From contig OZ241998.1 in NCBI GenBank assembly GCA_965204655.1, positions 1,798,001 through 1,862,000 on the forward strand: a stretch of DNA of 64,000 nt, written 5' to 3'. A program made the position numbers and the translations under genes. Of the stretch, positions 1 through 8,400 are shown piece by piece (within the stretch, counting starts at the first letter, position 1; every line of letters begins with the position of its first letter). Under the pieces are notes generated by a model. That model ran no database searches. It worked only from the letters and a program-made list of their open reading frames with translations, and was not told where the DNA came from. This DNA is from CATQHL01 sp965204655. GTDB taxonomy: Bacteria > Actinomycetota > Acidimicrobiia > Acidimicrobiales > CATQHL01.

Positions 1-243
1 GCACTCCTCTGTGAATGCTTTCAGAGCCGTGGTGCGGTCTTCGGGTTTTGCGTTGATGGCCGCTGAGGCTCCAGAGCATTTGAGTCCGAAAGCAGCGAAA
101 GTGTAAGTAGCCGAGCGGGCCAACTCCTTAGCCCCGCTAGGGAGGATCTTGGGAGCTAGGCGCACCAATCCAGATGCGAGTTTGGCGTCGGGAAAATCCA
201 CCGTTATGAACCCCGACCCGTCGAGGATGCGGTGGGTTTTCAT
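1..243 (-). CDS. N-terminal fragment of an unidentified protein (possibly Glu/Leu/Phe/Val dehydrogenase family)
   Basis: An ATG at 241-243 on the minus strand opens a frame that runs off the left edge, giving 81 residues. The frame upstream is closed by the xseB stop codon, so this start is the only canonical choice; xseB ends 51 nt upstream and the two are probably co-transcribed. The visible part includes LARSATYTFAAFGLK and CSGASAAINAK. These remind me of the N-terminal region of some actinobacterial Glu/Leu/Phe/Val dehydrogenase-like proteins, but the nucleotide-binding domain that would settle this lies outside the window. That the fragment codes is fairly secure; the family is a guess. 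Confidence 0.55.
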   Translation of the reverse strand, partial: MKTHRILDGSGFITVDFPDAKLASGLVRLAPKILPSGAKELARSATYTFAAFGLKCSGASAAINAKPEDRTTALKAFTEEC

Positions 244-294
244 GGGGTCTTCGCCGCTGCTGCCTCGCTGCGCGTCGGTTTTTTGGCTTGCCCG

Positions 295-618
295 TCAGCC
301 ATTTTCCTCCTCTGGGGGGGTTTCCTGACCGTGGTTCTCGCTGTCTTCGCCCCCTGCTCTTTCAGCGGCTGCTGTCAAGTCGGATTCCAAATTGGAGACG
401 ATCTGATTCACTTGTATCTCGGTGTGGTAAAGGCGGTCTTGACAGAATTTCAGAAGTTCTTCCGCCCGCTTCACCTTTCGAGTCAGGTCGTCCACGTCCA
501 CTTCGTCCTTTTCCAAATTTGCCAGTATTGATTCCAACTCCTGTACGGCGGCGTCGTAGCTGTCGGCGTCGGACGCAGCAGCAGCGTCGTTTTCTTCGGA
601 GGCGAATGGATTTGTCAT
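295..618 (-). CDS. xseB: Exodeoxyribonuclease VII small subunit
   Basis: Small, acidic helical subunit of exonuclease VII, which together with XseA degrades single-stranded DNA into oligonucleotides in the cytoplasm. The 107-aa product has the typical core from about residue 21 to 80 (DAAVQELESILANLEKDEVD and the following helix), with a disordered acidic tail rich in Glu and Gly. The ATG at 616-618 gives a start in line with the family; an upstream TTG/GTG extension would run back into xseA coding sequence. Its start overlaps the end of xseA by 4 nt, which suggests translational coupling. Length and partner gene both fit the family. Confidence 0.9.
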   Translation of the reverse strand: MTNPFASEENDAAAASDADSYDAAVQELESILANLEKDEVDVDDLTRKVKRAEELLKFCQDRLYHTEIQVNQIVSNLESDLTAAAERAGGEDSENHGQETPPEEENG

Positions 619-2093
619 TGCCAGTGTTTCTCCGCTATTGAGTCTTCGGGCGGTGAATTGCAAGGAAGCAATTCTGTTACTTTGCATTTGATTTTTCCGT
701 CCAGCAACTGAGCACTGACGCTACTGCCTGCCTCCGTGTCGCCAACCGAGCGCAGAAGCCGTCCCTGTTCGGTGCTGAGCGTCGTCCACCCCCTTTTCAT
801 CATCCGCTGCGGATCATGGATTTGTGTTCGCTGCTTGAGGCTTCTCAACTGCTGCCTTGCGGTTTTGAGAGTCCCTGCTGCTTCCGAGCAGGTTCGGCTG
901 GCAAACATCTGAAGTTCCCAGCGCCGCACCTCCAGTCGAAAGCGCGTCCTTTCTCTCAGAAGTTCGCTCTGACGTTCTAGGGCGAAACGAGAACTACGGA
1001 GGCGGCTTTTTGACGCCCGAATTATTAGGTCTGCTGCGGTGAGCAGCTGCCCCCGGGCTTTCCCCACGGTTTTGATGCCCGCTTGGGCTGTTCGATTGCC
1101 GGCTGCCGCCAGCCGATGACGTTCCTTGTCTAGCCCGGTCGCCGCCGCTGCGCATATGTCCCATTTGAGTTGCATCGTCGTTTGGCGAAAACTTTCGACC
1201 CGATCCACAAACTCAACGGCGCAGGCGGTGGGAGTTTTGAAGCTTGAATGAGCCACCGTGTCAACCACCGAGTTGTCTGTCTCGTGTCCTATGCCTGTCA
1301 GAACAGGGACGCCGCATCGGGCGACGGCATAGGCCGCCTCACGACTGTCAAATGCTGACAGATCGGTGCGGCTGCCGCCGCCGCGTACCAGGGCGATGGC
1401 ATCCACGCCTTTGCTTTCCAGTGCGGCGAGCGCGGCGGCAATCTCAAGCTCGCTTCCGAAGCCTTGGACGGGCGTCCGGGCGAAGAGGATTTGCCAGCCC
1501 ATTCCGCTGCGCTCTAGTTCGCTGCAAAAGTCGGCATAAGCAGCGCTATTAGGACTGCTCACCAGGCCGATTCTCAACGGACGGACGGGCATCGGGAGCT
1601 TTTTGTTGCGATCCAGCAGGTTCTCCTTGAAGAGGTCGGCGAGCAGCATGTCGCGGTCTGCTGAGAGTTTTTCCAACGTGTAGTTGGGATCGATGTCGTG
1701 CATGTGCAGGCTCAGTTGCCCGCCGCGTATCCAAAATTCCACGGACGCCTTGATACGAACTTCTACGCCGTCGGTCATGTGCCCGCGCGCCGACGGGCCG
1801 AGGACACGATTGACGTTCTTTCGGTAGCTGTCGAACAGCGCCACGCGCAGAGACGCCTTCGGAACTTCCCCCGCCGGAGTTGGCTCAACTAGGTTGAAGT
1901 AGACGTGGTTTGCGTTGGAGCGGCTCAGGTCGCGGATTTGACCTCTAATCCACACATCCTCGCGAAACGCCATCCCTAGGACGTCTTTTAGTTCCCACGC
2001 CAGTTCGCCTACTTCGTAGGTGCGGGTTGACTCCGCCGGCACTTGTGGAACAATCCCCTCCTCGCTGCGTCCGTCGCTGGGCGTGAGATTCAT
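615..2093 (-). CDS. xseA: Exodeoxyribonuclease VII large subunit
   Basis: Catalytic subunit of exonuclease VII, which acts on single-stranded DNA. The 492-aa protein starts with an OB-fold nucleic-acid-binding domain (about residues 25-135, with the ANHVYFNL strand). The catalytic domain follows, with RGGGS near 237, GIGHETD at about 267-273 and the conserved AHSSFKTPTACA segment at about 281-292. After that comes a long coiled-coil region (about 300-430) typical of the subunit, which in the holoenzyme binds XseB. The gene lies between an ABC exporter and xseB with 4-nt overlaps at both ends, so the three are likely one transcript. Length is slightly above the 400-460 aa norm because of an N-terminal tail of about 25 residues. 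Confidence 0.95.
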   Translation of the reverse strand: MNLTPSDGRSEEGIVPQVPAESTRTYEVGELAWELKDVLGMAFREDVWIRGQIRDLSRSNANHVYFNLVEPTPAGEVPKASLRVALFDSYRKNVNRVLGPSARGHMTDGVEVRIKASVEFWIRGGQLSLHMHDIDPNYTLEKLSADRDMLLADLFKENLLDRNKKLPMPVRPLRIGLVSSPNSAAYADFCSELERSGMGWQILFARTPVQGFGSELEIAAALAALESKGVDAIALVRGGGSRTDLSAFDSREAAYAVARCGVPVLTGIGHETDNSVVDTVAHSSFKTPTACAVEFVDRVESFRQTTMQLKWDICAAAATGLDKERHRLAAAGNRTAQAGIKTVGKARGQLLTAADLIIRASKSRLRSSRFALERQSELLRERTRFRLEVRRWELQMFASRTCSEAAGTLKTARQQLRSLKQRTQIHDPQRMMKRGWTTLSTEQGRLLRSVGDTEAGSSVSAQLLDGKIKCKVTELLPCNSPPEDSIAEKHWQ

Positions 2094-4006
2094 TTCCGCG
2101 CCGACTCTCTCAGGAAGGTCCGGTAGAGCGACGTGTACAGCCCGTCGTTGGAGAGCAGTGCTTCGTGTGTGCCAACCTCTACCAAGCGCCCCTTGTCGAG
2201 CACCACGATCATGTCTGCGGAGGTGATGGTGGAAAGTCGATGAGCGATCACGATCGACGTCCGGCCCCTCAGGGCTGCTCCCAAGGCTTTGTGAACGGCA
2301 GCTTCGTTCTCGCTGTCGAGGTGGCTGGTGGCTTCATCGAGAATTACCAGAGCAGGGTCTTTGAGCAGCATTCTGGCGATCGCCAATCGCTGTTTCTCCC
2401 CCCCGGAGAGCCTGTATCCGCGTTCGCCTACCAGGGTTTCGAAGCCGTTCGGCAGTCCTTCTACTACTTCAAGGACTTCGGCTGCTCTGCAAGCTTCAAC
2501 GAGTTCGGAGCGTTTGGCGTCCGTTCGTGCGTAGAGCAAGTTGGCTTCTACGCTGTCGTGAAAAAGGTGGGGGTCTTGCGGTACCACGCCGATGGCCGAT
2601 CTCAGAGTTTCGCCATTGAGGTCGCGCACGTCGATGCCGTCTATCTTGACGCAACCTCGGTCTACGTCGTAAAGGCGAAGTATTGTCAGCATTAAAGTGG
2701 TTTTTCCTGCCCCGGAAGGCCCCACTACTGCTACGGATGTTCCCGGTTCGATCTCCAGGCTGACGCCGGCTAGAGCAGGGTTAGGGCGTCCGTTGCCGGC
2801 ATGCGCTCCCCTCTCGCCGTCTTCAAGCGTGTAGATAACGTCTGGCTTCTCGTGCTCCTTGGACAGAGAGGCTAAGTGTCCTTTGTCCTTGGGGTAGGTA
2901 AACCATACGTCGTCTAGTTCAAGCCGCCCGATTGGACGTTTCAAGTCTTGAGCGTTCGGCCGGTCGCTCACCGAGTTGGGGGTGTCGAGTACCTCAAAGA
3001 CTCGCTCAAAGGAGACCAAAGCTGTCACGATGTCGACCCTTGCGTTTGTGAGGCTGGTCAGAGGCTGATAAATACGGGCCGCTAAGAGTCCCATGGCCGC
3101 CAGCGTTCCGATGGTTACAGAGCCTGAGATGGCGAACTGCCCGCCGACCCAGTAGACAACCGCGGTTCCGACGGCGCCTGTGAGGGTCAAGGCAATCAGG
3201 AAGGTGCGTCCGTAAAGGGCGACTCGTATTCCCAGGTCTCGCACATCCCCGGCCTGCTCTCCGAAGTCTTCGCGCTCTTTATCGTGCCGTCCAAAAAGTT
3301 TTACCAGCATCGCCCCTGAAACTCCCAGCCGTTCGGTCATGAGGGAATTCATGGAGGCGTTGTGGTCCATTTGCCGGCGCGTCAGTGCTTGCATTTTTCG
3401 CCCGACCCTCTTTGCCGGCCAGATGAAGACAGGCAAAAGCATCAGAGCCATCAGCGTCAGTTTCCAGTCGAGGACGACGAACATCGTGAGCAGTGTGATT
3501 ACGAGCACGCAGGCGTTTGACACGAGTTGCCCGAGCGTTCCGGTCATTGCTCGTTGAGCTCCAATCACGTCGTTGTTGAGTCGGCTGATGAGCTTTCCCG
3601 TCTGAACGTCGGAGAAAAAGGAGACAGGCATGCGCTGAACGTGGTCGTAGAGCGCTACGCGCAAATCGAAGATCAGACCCTCGCCGATGCGCGCTGACCA
3701 CCATCGTTCTGCCATCGCGAGTCCCGCTTCGGCGAAGGCCGCCGCCACTATCAGGCTGGCCAGCAGATTCACCATTCCGCGGTTGCTTTCCGCAATGGCA
3801 ACGTCAATTATTTGCCTGAACAGGAGGGCAGGCACTTGACTGAGCAGCGCTCCGAGCAGAATGACTGCCACGAAGCCCGCGATCATTCGGAGATATGGCC
3901 TAGCGAACTCCAGCACCCGCCGGATGCTTTTTCGGTCGATTTCCCTGCCGCGCACTCCTGATGGATCGCTGCCTAACAGTCCAAAGGGGTGGTTCAGCAT
4001 GCTCAT
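2090..4006 (-). CDS. ABC exporter, fused membrane and ATPase domains (MsbA/MdlB type)
   Basis: A 638-aa half-transporter expected to work as a dimer in the cytoplasmic membrane and export lipids, drugs or peptides; the substrate cannot be read from sequence. An exporter-type six-helix membrane domain spans about residues 38-330. The ATPase domain has Walker A GPSGAGKTT at 429-437, a Q-loop at PQD near 477, the signature LSGGEKQR at 533-540, Walker B LVILDEATSHLD at about 553-564 and the H-loop His near 589. One oddity is an insertion of about 35 residues (373-408), rich in charged residues, between the first strand of the ATPase domain and Walker A, where most relatives have a short loop. It overlaps xseA by 4 nt. 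Confidence 0.92.
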   Translation of the reverse strand: MSMLNHPFGLLGSDPSGVRGREIDRKSIRRVLEFARPYLRMIAGFVAVILLGALLSQVPALLFRQIIDVAIAESNRGMVNLLASLIVAAAFAEAGLAMAERWWSARIGEGLIFDLRVALYDHVQRMPVSFFSDVQTGKLISRLNNDVIGAQRAMTGTLGQLVSNACVLVITLLTMFVVLDWKLTLMALMLLPVFIWPAKRVGRKMQALTRRQMDHNASMNSLMTERLGVSGAMLVKLFGRHDKEREDFGEQAGDVRDLGIRVALYGRTFLIALTLTGAVGTAVVYWVGGQFAISGSVTIGTLAAMGLLAARIYQPLTSLTNARVDIVTALVSFERVFEVLDTPNSVSDRPNAQDLKRPIGRLELDDVWFTYPKDKGHLASLSKEHEKPDVIYTLEDGERGAHAGNGRPNPALAGVSLEIEPGTSVAVVGPSGAGKTTLMLTILRLYDVDRGCVKIDGIDVRDLNGETLRSAIGVVPQDPHLFHDSVEANLLYARTDAKRSELVEACRAAEVLEVVEGLPNGFETLVGERGYRLSGGEKQRLAIARMLLKDPALVILDEATSHLDSENEAAVHKALGAALRGRTSIVIAHRLSTITSADMIVVLDKGRLVEVGTHEALLSNDGLYTSLYRTFLRESARK

Positions 4007-4043
4007 GGCGCTAGCCGCTCACCCAACGAATAGGGCTTGGATT

Positions 4044-4574
4044 TCAGTCGTCCGTATGAGCTTTCTGGCGTGCTGCTTTGACTGCTGAAAGAGCGCTGAG
4101 CACCCGTCCGTAGCCGGTGCATCGACAGAGGTTGCCGGAAACCGCCTCGCGGATTTCAAGCTCTGTGGCGTCCGGTTTCTTCTTCAGCAAGTTCTCGGCT
4201 GACACGATCAGGCCTGGCGTGCAGAACCCGCACTGGACTGCTCCATGCTCCACGAAAGCTTGTTGAATGTCGGAGAGTCCGTCGGTGGGTGTCAGTCCCT
4301 CCACGGTCGTTATGTCCCTCCCTTGCGCAGCGGCGGCGAGCACTAGACAGGAGCAGACCGCTTCGCCGTCCAGAAGTACTGTGCACGACCCGCATTCCCC
4401 CTGGTCGCAGGCGTTCTTGGTGCCGATTTTTCCGAGCCGCTCACGCAACACGTAGAGGAGGCTTTCTCCGATCCAGGCGTCTGCAATATTGCAGACGCGA
4501 CCGTTGACTCTAAGTGAGTAATCCAAGCCGAACTCTCCGCTGCTTGGCTCTTGAACAGCGTCGGTAGAGTTCAC
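4044..4574 (-). CDS. Xanthine dehydrogenase-family 2Fe-2S subunit
   Basis: Small electron-transfer subunit of a molybdenum hydroxylase (xanthine dehydrogenase / CO dehydrogenase family). The 176-aa protein has the plant-type [2Fe-2S] cysteines at 56, 61, 64 and 76 (CDQGECGSC then CSC). The second helical [2Fe-2S] domain has CGFC at 115-118 and CRC at 150-152. This is the complete cofactor set for two clusters, and the length is normal. It overlaps the FAD subunit gene by 4 nt. The catalytic molybdopterin subunit normally found next to these two genes is absent on both sides: an ABC exporter lies downstream and a divergent secreted-protein gene upstream. The oxidised substrate is therefore unknown. 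Confidence 0.9.
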   Translation of the reverse strand: MNSTDAVQEPSSGEFGLDYSLRVNGRVCNIADAWIGESLLYVLRERLGKIGTKNACDQGECGSCTVLLDGEAVCSCLVLAAAAQGRDITTVEGLTPTDGLSDIQQAFVEHGAVQCGFCTPGLIVSAENLLKKKPDATELEIREAVSGNLCRCTGYGRVLSALSAVKAARQKAHTDD

Positions 4575-5416
4575 CCGAAGGCCCTTGCTAGCGCTCTTTG
4601 GGCCATGACTCCGACTGCGTGACGCCGGTAATTGGCAGTACTGCGGTGGTCAGTGATGGGGGAAGCTTCCTCTGCGACTAATTTTCCAAATTCCAGCAGG
4701 ACGTCTTTGCCGGGCGGCGGCGGCGGCGACGTCCAGTCCAAATTTTCCGAAATCCAACCCTCGGCCTTCCTGGCACGCAGCGGTACTGGCGACACCGATC
4801 CCAGCGCTGTCTGCACTTTCTTGGCGTCTTTGTCTACCACCAAGGCGATCGCTGCTATTGAGATGACCATGGCGTTGCGCACTCCCACCTTCAGGAATTC
4901 TTGGGAACCGTTGACCTCTTTGATGGAGACCCCCCGGATGATTTCGTCGCGAGCAAGAGTTGTCTTCTTGACTCCCACGATAAGGTCGTTTAGGCGGATT
5001 TCTCTTTCGCCGCGCACGGATCGGATGCTCACGCGAGCGTCGAGCGCTGCTAACGGCGGCAGTGTGTCGCCCGCCGGCGACGCCGTGGCTAGATTTCCCC
5101 CTAGCGTTCCTGCATTTCTTATTTGCGGGGACCCGACCGTGCGGGCAGCTTGCGCTAGGGCAGGGACATATGCGGCGAAGAGGGGGTCTTCCATTTCTGC
5201 ATATGTCATAGCGGCCCCCATTTCAATGCGGCCACTTTCGCGCCGCCAGCCCTTCAGTTCAGGCACTCGATCCAGTGCGATTACGAAATTAGGCTTGCGA
5301 CGGTGGTAATTTACGTCCACCATGAAATCCGTGCCTCCTGCCAGCAGGACGGCGAATGGCTCGTCTGCAAGCCGTTCGCAGGCTTCATCCAGTGTCTTTG
5401 CGATGTGCACGCTCAC
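4571..5416 (-). CDS. Xanthine dehydrogenase-family FAD-binding subunit
   Basis: Medium subunit of a molybdenum hydroxylase, expected to pass electrons from the 2Fe-2S clusters through FAD to NAD or another acceptor. The 281-aa protein shows the CoxM/CutM-type FAD-binding motifs LLAGGTDFMVD near residues 24-34 and TLGGNLATASPAGD near 104-117. The C-terminal CO-dehydrogenase flavoprotein domain covers about residues 170-280. It is the first gene of a two-gene unit with the 2Fe-2S subunit (4-nt overlap). An intergenic space of about 95 bp separates it from the divergent gene to its right and must hold both promoters, though I could not identify clear -10/-35 boxes. Confidence 0.9.
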   Translation of the reverse strand: MSVHIAKTLDEACERLADEPFAVLLAGGTDFMVDVNYHRRKPNFVIALDRVPELKGWRRESGRIEMGAAMTYAEMEDPLFAAYVPALAQAARTVGSPQIRNAGTLGGNLATASPAGDTLPPLAALDARVSIRSVRGEREIRLNDLIVGVKKTTLARDEIIRGVSIKEVNGSQEFLKVGVRNAMVISIAAIALVVDKDAKKVQTALGSVSPVPLRARKAEGWISENLDWTSPPPPPGKDVLLEFGKLVAEEASPITDHRSTANYRRHAVGVMAQRALARAFG

Positions 5417-5511
5417 CCTTTAAGCATGCCTGAAAACGTGTGGTTCGCGAGGTCGGTGAGCGCACTTCCTCCGCGAATGCTTGATAGCATGCCCAAGGAG
5501 CTATGTGTCAA

Positions 5512-7062
5512 GTGAAGAAACATGTGAAGAGATTAGGCATTGCGCTGTTGGGGATTTTGACTGCGGGTCCGTTTGCTTTCTCAGCGGTCTCGGCGCAGTT
5601 GAGCGTCCAGCCGTGTTTGACGTCGCCTACAGATGTGGAGAAATCCGTGGAAGTGCGCGCCCGGAAACTGACATCTGGGAGCGTGGAATTCGGTTTGCGC
5701 ATCAACGGCGAAACCTCTTGGGAGCCTCAATACCGATATTTTCCGTACGCATCGGTGGACAATGGAATCTGGGCGCACTCCAGCGAGTGTCGTCTCTCCG
5801 ACGGCAGGCTCATAGCGATTCGTGTGCGGAAGCTTGCTTCAGGCAACGTGGAATTCTTGCTGCGAATTAATGATGCAGGTACATACAGCACCTGGATTCC
5901 TGAAGCCCGTTTCTTGGTTTACGAAGCTATCGCAATCAATTCCTGGTTCTCTTCTTCCAGGTTCAAGATCGTAGACGACTTACCTTCAGCCCCCGCTATG
6001 CAGCGGCTTTGGCGTAACGGCGAGTTTGCGCCGTTGGAGTACGACCTTATCGGCAACAGTGTGACAGTCTTTACCCAACACAAAAGGGACGATCCCGAGC
6101 AAATCGATGTAGAAGCGATGGTTGAATTTAATCGCTATTTTGACTACACACATGGAAACAGGTTTGATCCATCCAAATGGGTAGGTATAGCACAACCGTG
6201 GGCGTCCAGTTCAAGTGTGAACAGGCGGTTCCTTGGTCATTTCATCAACAACTACAAGTCTCGCGACGATATTTCTGAAGAAGCCAAAATATACGTATTG
6301 AACTGGGATGAAAACGACGTGTTTTATCTTTACTCACATCGCCAACCTGTAGGCGTCGATGAACTGTCGGCCGCTACAGAAGTAAGCATGGAAGAGTTTG
6401 AGCGTCAGATATTGATGGCCCAAGAGGTCGGTGGCAATACGACTTTTGATGTTAAGTATGACCCGAATGGTGCGAGTATCTGGAGGTTGTATCCACACAC
6501 TGTGTTTTGGAGCGTGGATATGAGTCCTAAGTCGAGTTCCGAGACTTCTTTCAGTGAACTTTGGGGCGTAAAAGCTGTCCGCGACTCTTCTAGCGAGCAT
6601 AGGAACACACGAAGAATAGTTGCGCTGGATCCGTTCGGCGGGCATGTAACCATGAGCGTTGAAGTCGTGGGCATGTTCATATTAGAAAACGGGCGATTGG
6701 AATTTCCCCGTGCGCAAATTGATCCTCAAAGATATTCCGCAATTTCTGAACGGGGGGGCGGAATTATTGTCTACGTAGATATTTTTGACGCTGAAACCGG
6801 ACGCTTGCTTGAGCAAAAAATCCTGAGTACCGGAGAAAATGGGCTTGCCAGATTTATTGTCCAGAGGCCGCGTAACGGCCATGACGTAGTGGTTCAAATG
6901 TCAAGGGGCGGTTTTCGCTCCCCGTATTGCCGTTCGCGCACTGGCGCAAGCCGCCACACGGTCAATACCAGGGCGCAGTGTTTGCAAGAGATCATTTCTT
7001 GGGACGGCGATTATGTGTCAAGCCATTCAAGCGATTTAGAATTCATTCCGTTGGAGGAGTGA
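5512..7062 (+). CDS. Secreted protein of unknown function with a duplicated ~50-residue module
   Basis: I do not recognise a family. A GTG at 5512 lies 11 nt after AAGGAG (5495-5500) and gives a classical signal peptide: Lys/Arg n-region, hydrophobic GIALLGILTAG, and a likely cleavage after AVSA. An ATG at 5503 in the same frame is too close to that ribosome site. Two consecutive modules follow, about residues 47-94 and 102-151. They share the pattern V.VRARKL-SG-VEF-LRIN with a tryptophan in the later part, so they arose by internal duplication. The remaining 360 or so residues are mixed alpha/beta with many Trp/Tyr and no catalytic motif that I can name. Codon use is more AT-rich than in the flanking genes, which may mean later acquisition. 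Confidence 0.8.
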   Translation: MKKHVKRLGIALLGILTAGPFAFSAVSAQLSVQPCLTSPTDVEKSVEVRARKLTSGSVEFGLRINGETSWEPQYRYFPYASVDNGIWAHSSECRLSDGRLIAIRVRKLASGNVEFLLRINDAGTYSTWIPEARFLVYEAIAINSWFSSSRFKIVDDLPSAPAMQRLWRNGEFAPLEYDLIGNSVTVFTQHKRDDPEQIDVEAMVEFNRYFDYTHGNRFDPSKWVGIAQPWASSSSVNRRFLGHFINNYKSRDDISEEAKIYVLNWDENDVFYLYSHRQPVGVDELSAATEVSMEEFERQILMAQEVGGNTTFDVKYDPNGASIWRLYPHTVFWSVDMSPKSSSETSFSELWGVKAVRDSSSEHRNTRRIVALDPFGGHVTMSVEVVGMFILENGRLEFPRAQIDPQRYSAISERGGGIIVYVDIFDAETGRLLEQKILSTGENGLARFIVQRPRNGHDVVVQMSRGGFRSPYCRSRTGASRHTVNTRAQCLQEIISWDGDYVSSHSSDLEFIPLEE

Positions 7063-7074
7063 TTTAGAAGTTCC

Positions 7075-8355
7075 ATGTCGCAGGCTCTTTTTGCTCGCCG
7101 GAAAAAAGTGTCACCCGACTGGTTGGCTCATTATCACGACGAGCCTTTGGAGTTGGTCCGCGGCGATGGCTGTCGAGTTTGGGACAGTGCAGGCAACTGC
7201 TACCTAGACTGCTTTGGGGGCATTCTCACCACCTTGACTGGCCACGGGACTCCGGAGGTGGTTGATGCCGTCAAGCGTCAAGCCGCTCGAATTTTTCACA
7301 CTTCAACCCTCTATCTGAGCGAACCAATGGTGTCGCTTGCGGAGCGGATAGCTGAACTCAGCGGCATAGAGGACGCAAAAGTCTTTTTTACCACTTCAGG
7401 CACCGAAGCCAACGACACCGCACTGCTGCTAGCGACCGTTTGCCGCAGCTCTAATCAGATACTTGCAATACGTAACGGCTACCACGGGCGTTCTTTTTCT
7501 TCTCAGGCGGTGACCGGTAGTCGTTTCTGGTCTCCTTCGAGTTTCTCCGGGCTGTCCGTCGCCTTCGTGCATGGCCCCTATCGGTTACGCAGTCCTTGGC
7601 CGGATGTTTCCGATGAGGACTACACGTCGGCTTGCGTTCAGGATTTGCGCGACGTAATTGAAATGTGTACCACCGGGAATGTCGCAGCGATGATCGCCGA
7701 ACCGATTGCTGGAGTAGGCGGTTTCTGCACTCCGCCCGACGGATTCTTCGGTTCAATGAAAAAAGTGCTTGATGAGTATGGCATCCTGTTCATCAGCGAC
7801 GAAGTGCAGACGGGTTGGGGCCGCACCGGCGAGCACTTCTGGGGTTACGAAGCGCACGACATCACTCCCGACCTCATGACCTTCGCTAAGGGAGTGGCCA
7901 ACGGCCTGCCGATTTCCGGCGTTGTGGGCCGAGCTGAGATCATGGATTGTCTGGAAGCCAACTCCATTTCCACGTTCGGCGGCAATCCGCTGGCTTGTGC
8001 AGCCGCCCTGGCCAATCTGGATTACATCTTGACTAACGACCTGCAGACCAACGCTGCGAAGATGGGGAATCGCTTGAGACAAGGTCTCGAGGCCATCGCC
8101 GAGCGATCCCCTGGGGTGGCCGAGGTGCGCGGCAAAGGTCTTATGCAGGCTCTGGAGATGACGATTCCCGGAGGTTTGCAACCCGATGCTCCTGCGGCTT
8201 CAAGCGTTTTGGAATCTGCCCGCACCGGGGGTCTGCTCATAGGCAAGGGAGGTCTCTACGGGAATGTTCTTCGCATCGCTCCCCCGTTGAGCGTTACCGC
8301 TGCAGAAATAGACGAGGCACTGAACATACTTAACTGCGTTATTCCGCAGCAGTAG
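7075..8355 (+). CDS. Class III pyridoxal-phosphate aminotransferase, probable beta-alanine/4-aminobutyrate type
   Basis: A 426-aa fold-type I aminotransferase of the AGXT2/ornithine/GABA group. Visible landmarks are FTTSGTEANDTAL (cofactor phosphate binding, near residues 104-116), SDEVQTGWGRTG (near 241-252, with the Asp that contacts the pyridine nitrogen) and the Schiff-base lysine K272 in FAKGVANGLP. It is the first gene of a same-strand run with dihydropyrimidinase and a malonate/methylmalonate-semialdehyde dehydrogenase. I infer that it converts beta-alanine (from uracil) or 3-aminoisobutyrate (from thymine) to the matching semialdehyde. Class III aminotransferase specificity is hard to read from sequence, so this substrate rests on context. 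Confidence 0.88.
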   Translation: MSQALFARRKKVSPDWLAHYHDEPLELVRGDGCRVWDSAGNCYLDCFGGILTTLTGHGTPEVVDAVKRQAARIFHTSTLYLSEPMVSLAERIAELSGIEDAKVFFTTSGTEANDTALLLATVCRSSNQILAIRNGYHGRSFSSQAVTGSRFWSPSSFSGLSVAFVHGPYRLRSPWPDVSDEDYTSACVQDLRDVIEMCTTGNVAAMIAEPIAGVGGFCTPPDGFFGSMKKVLDEYGILFISDEVQTGWGRTGEHFWGYEAHDITPDLMTFAKGVANGLPISGVVGRAEIMDCLEANSISTFGGNPLACAAALANLDYILTNDLQTNAAKMGNRLRQGLEAIAERSPGVAEVRGKGLMQALEMTIPGGLQPDAPAASSVLESARTGGLLIGKGGLYGNVLRIAPPLSVTAAEIDEALNILNCVIPQQ

Positions 8356-8400
8356 GAAAATGTCAAAAACTTGTCAGGAAACTGGTCAAGGAGTCAGTCC

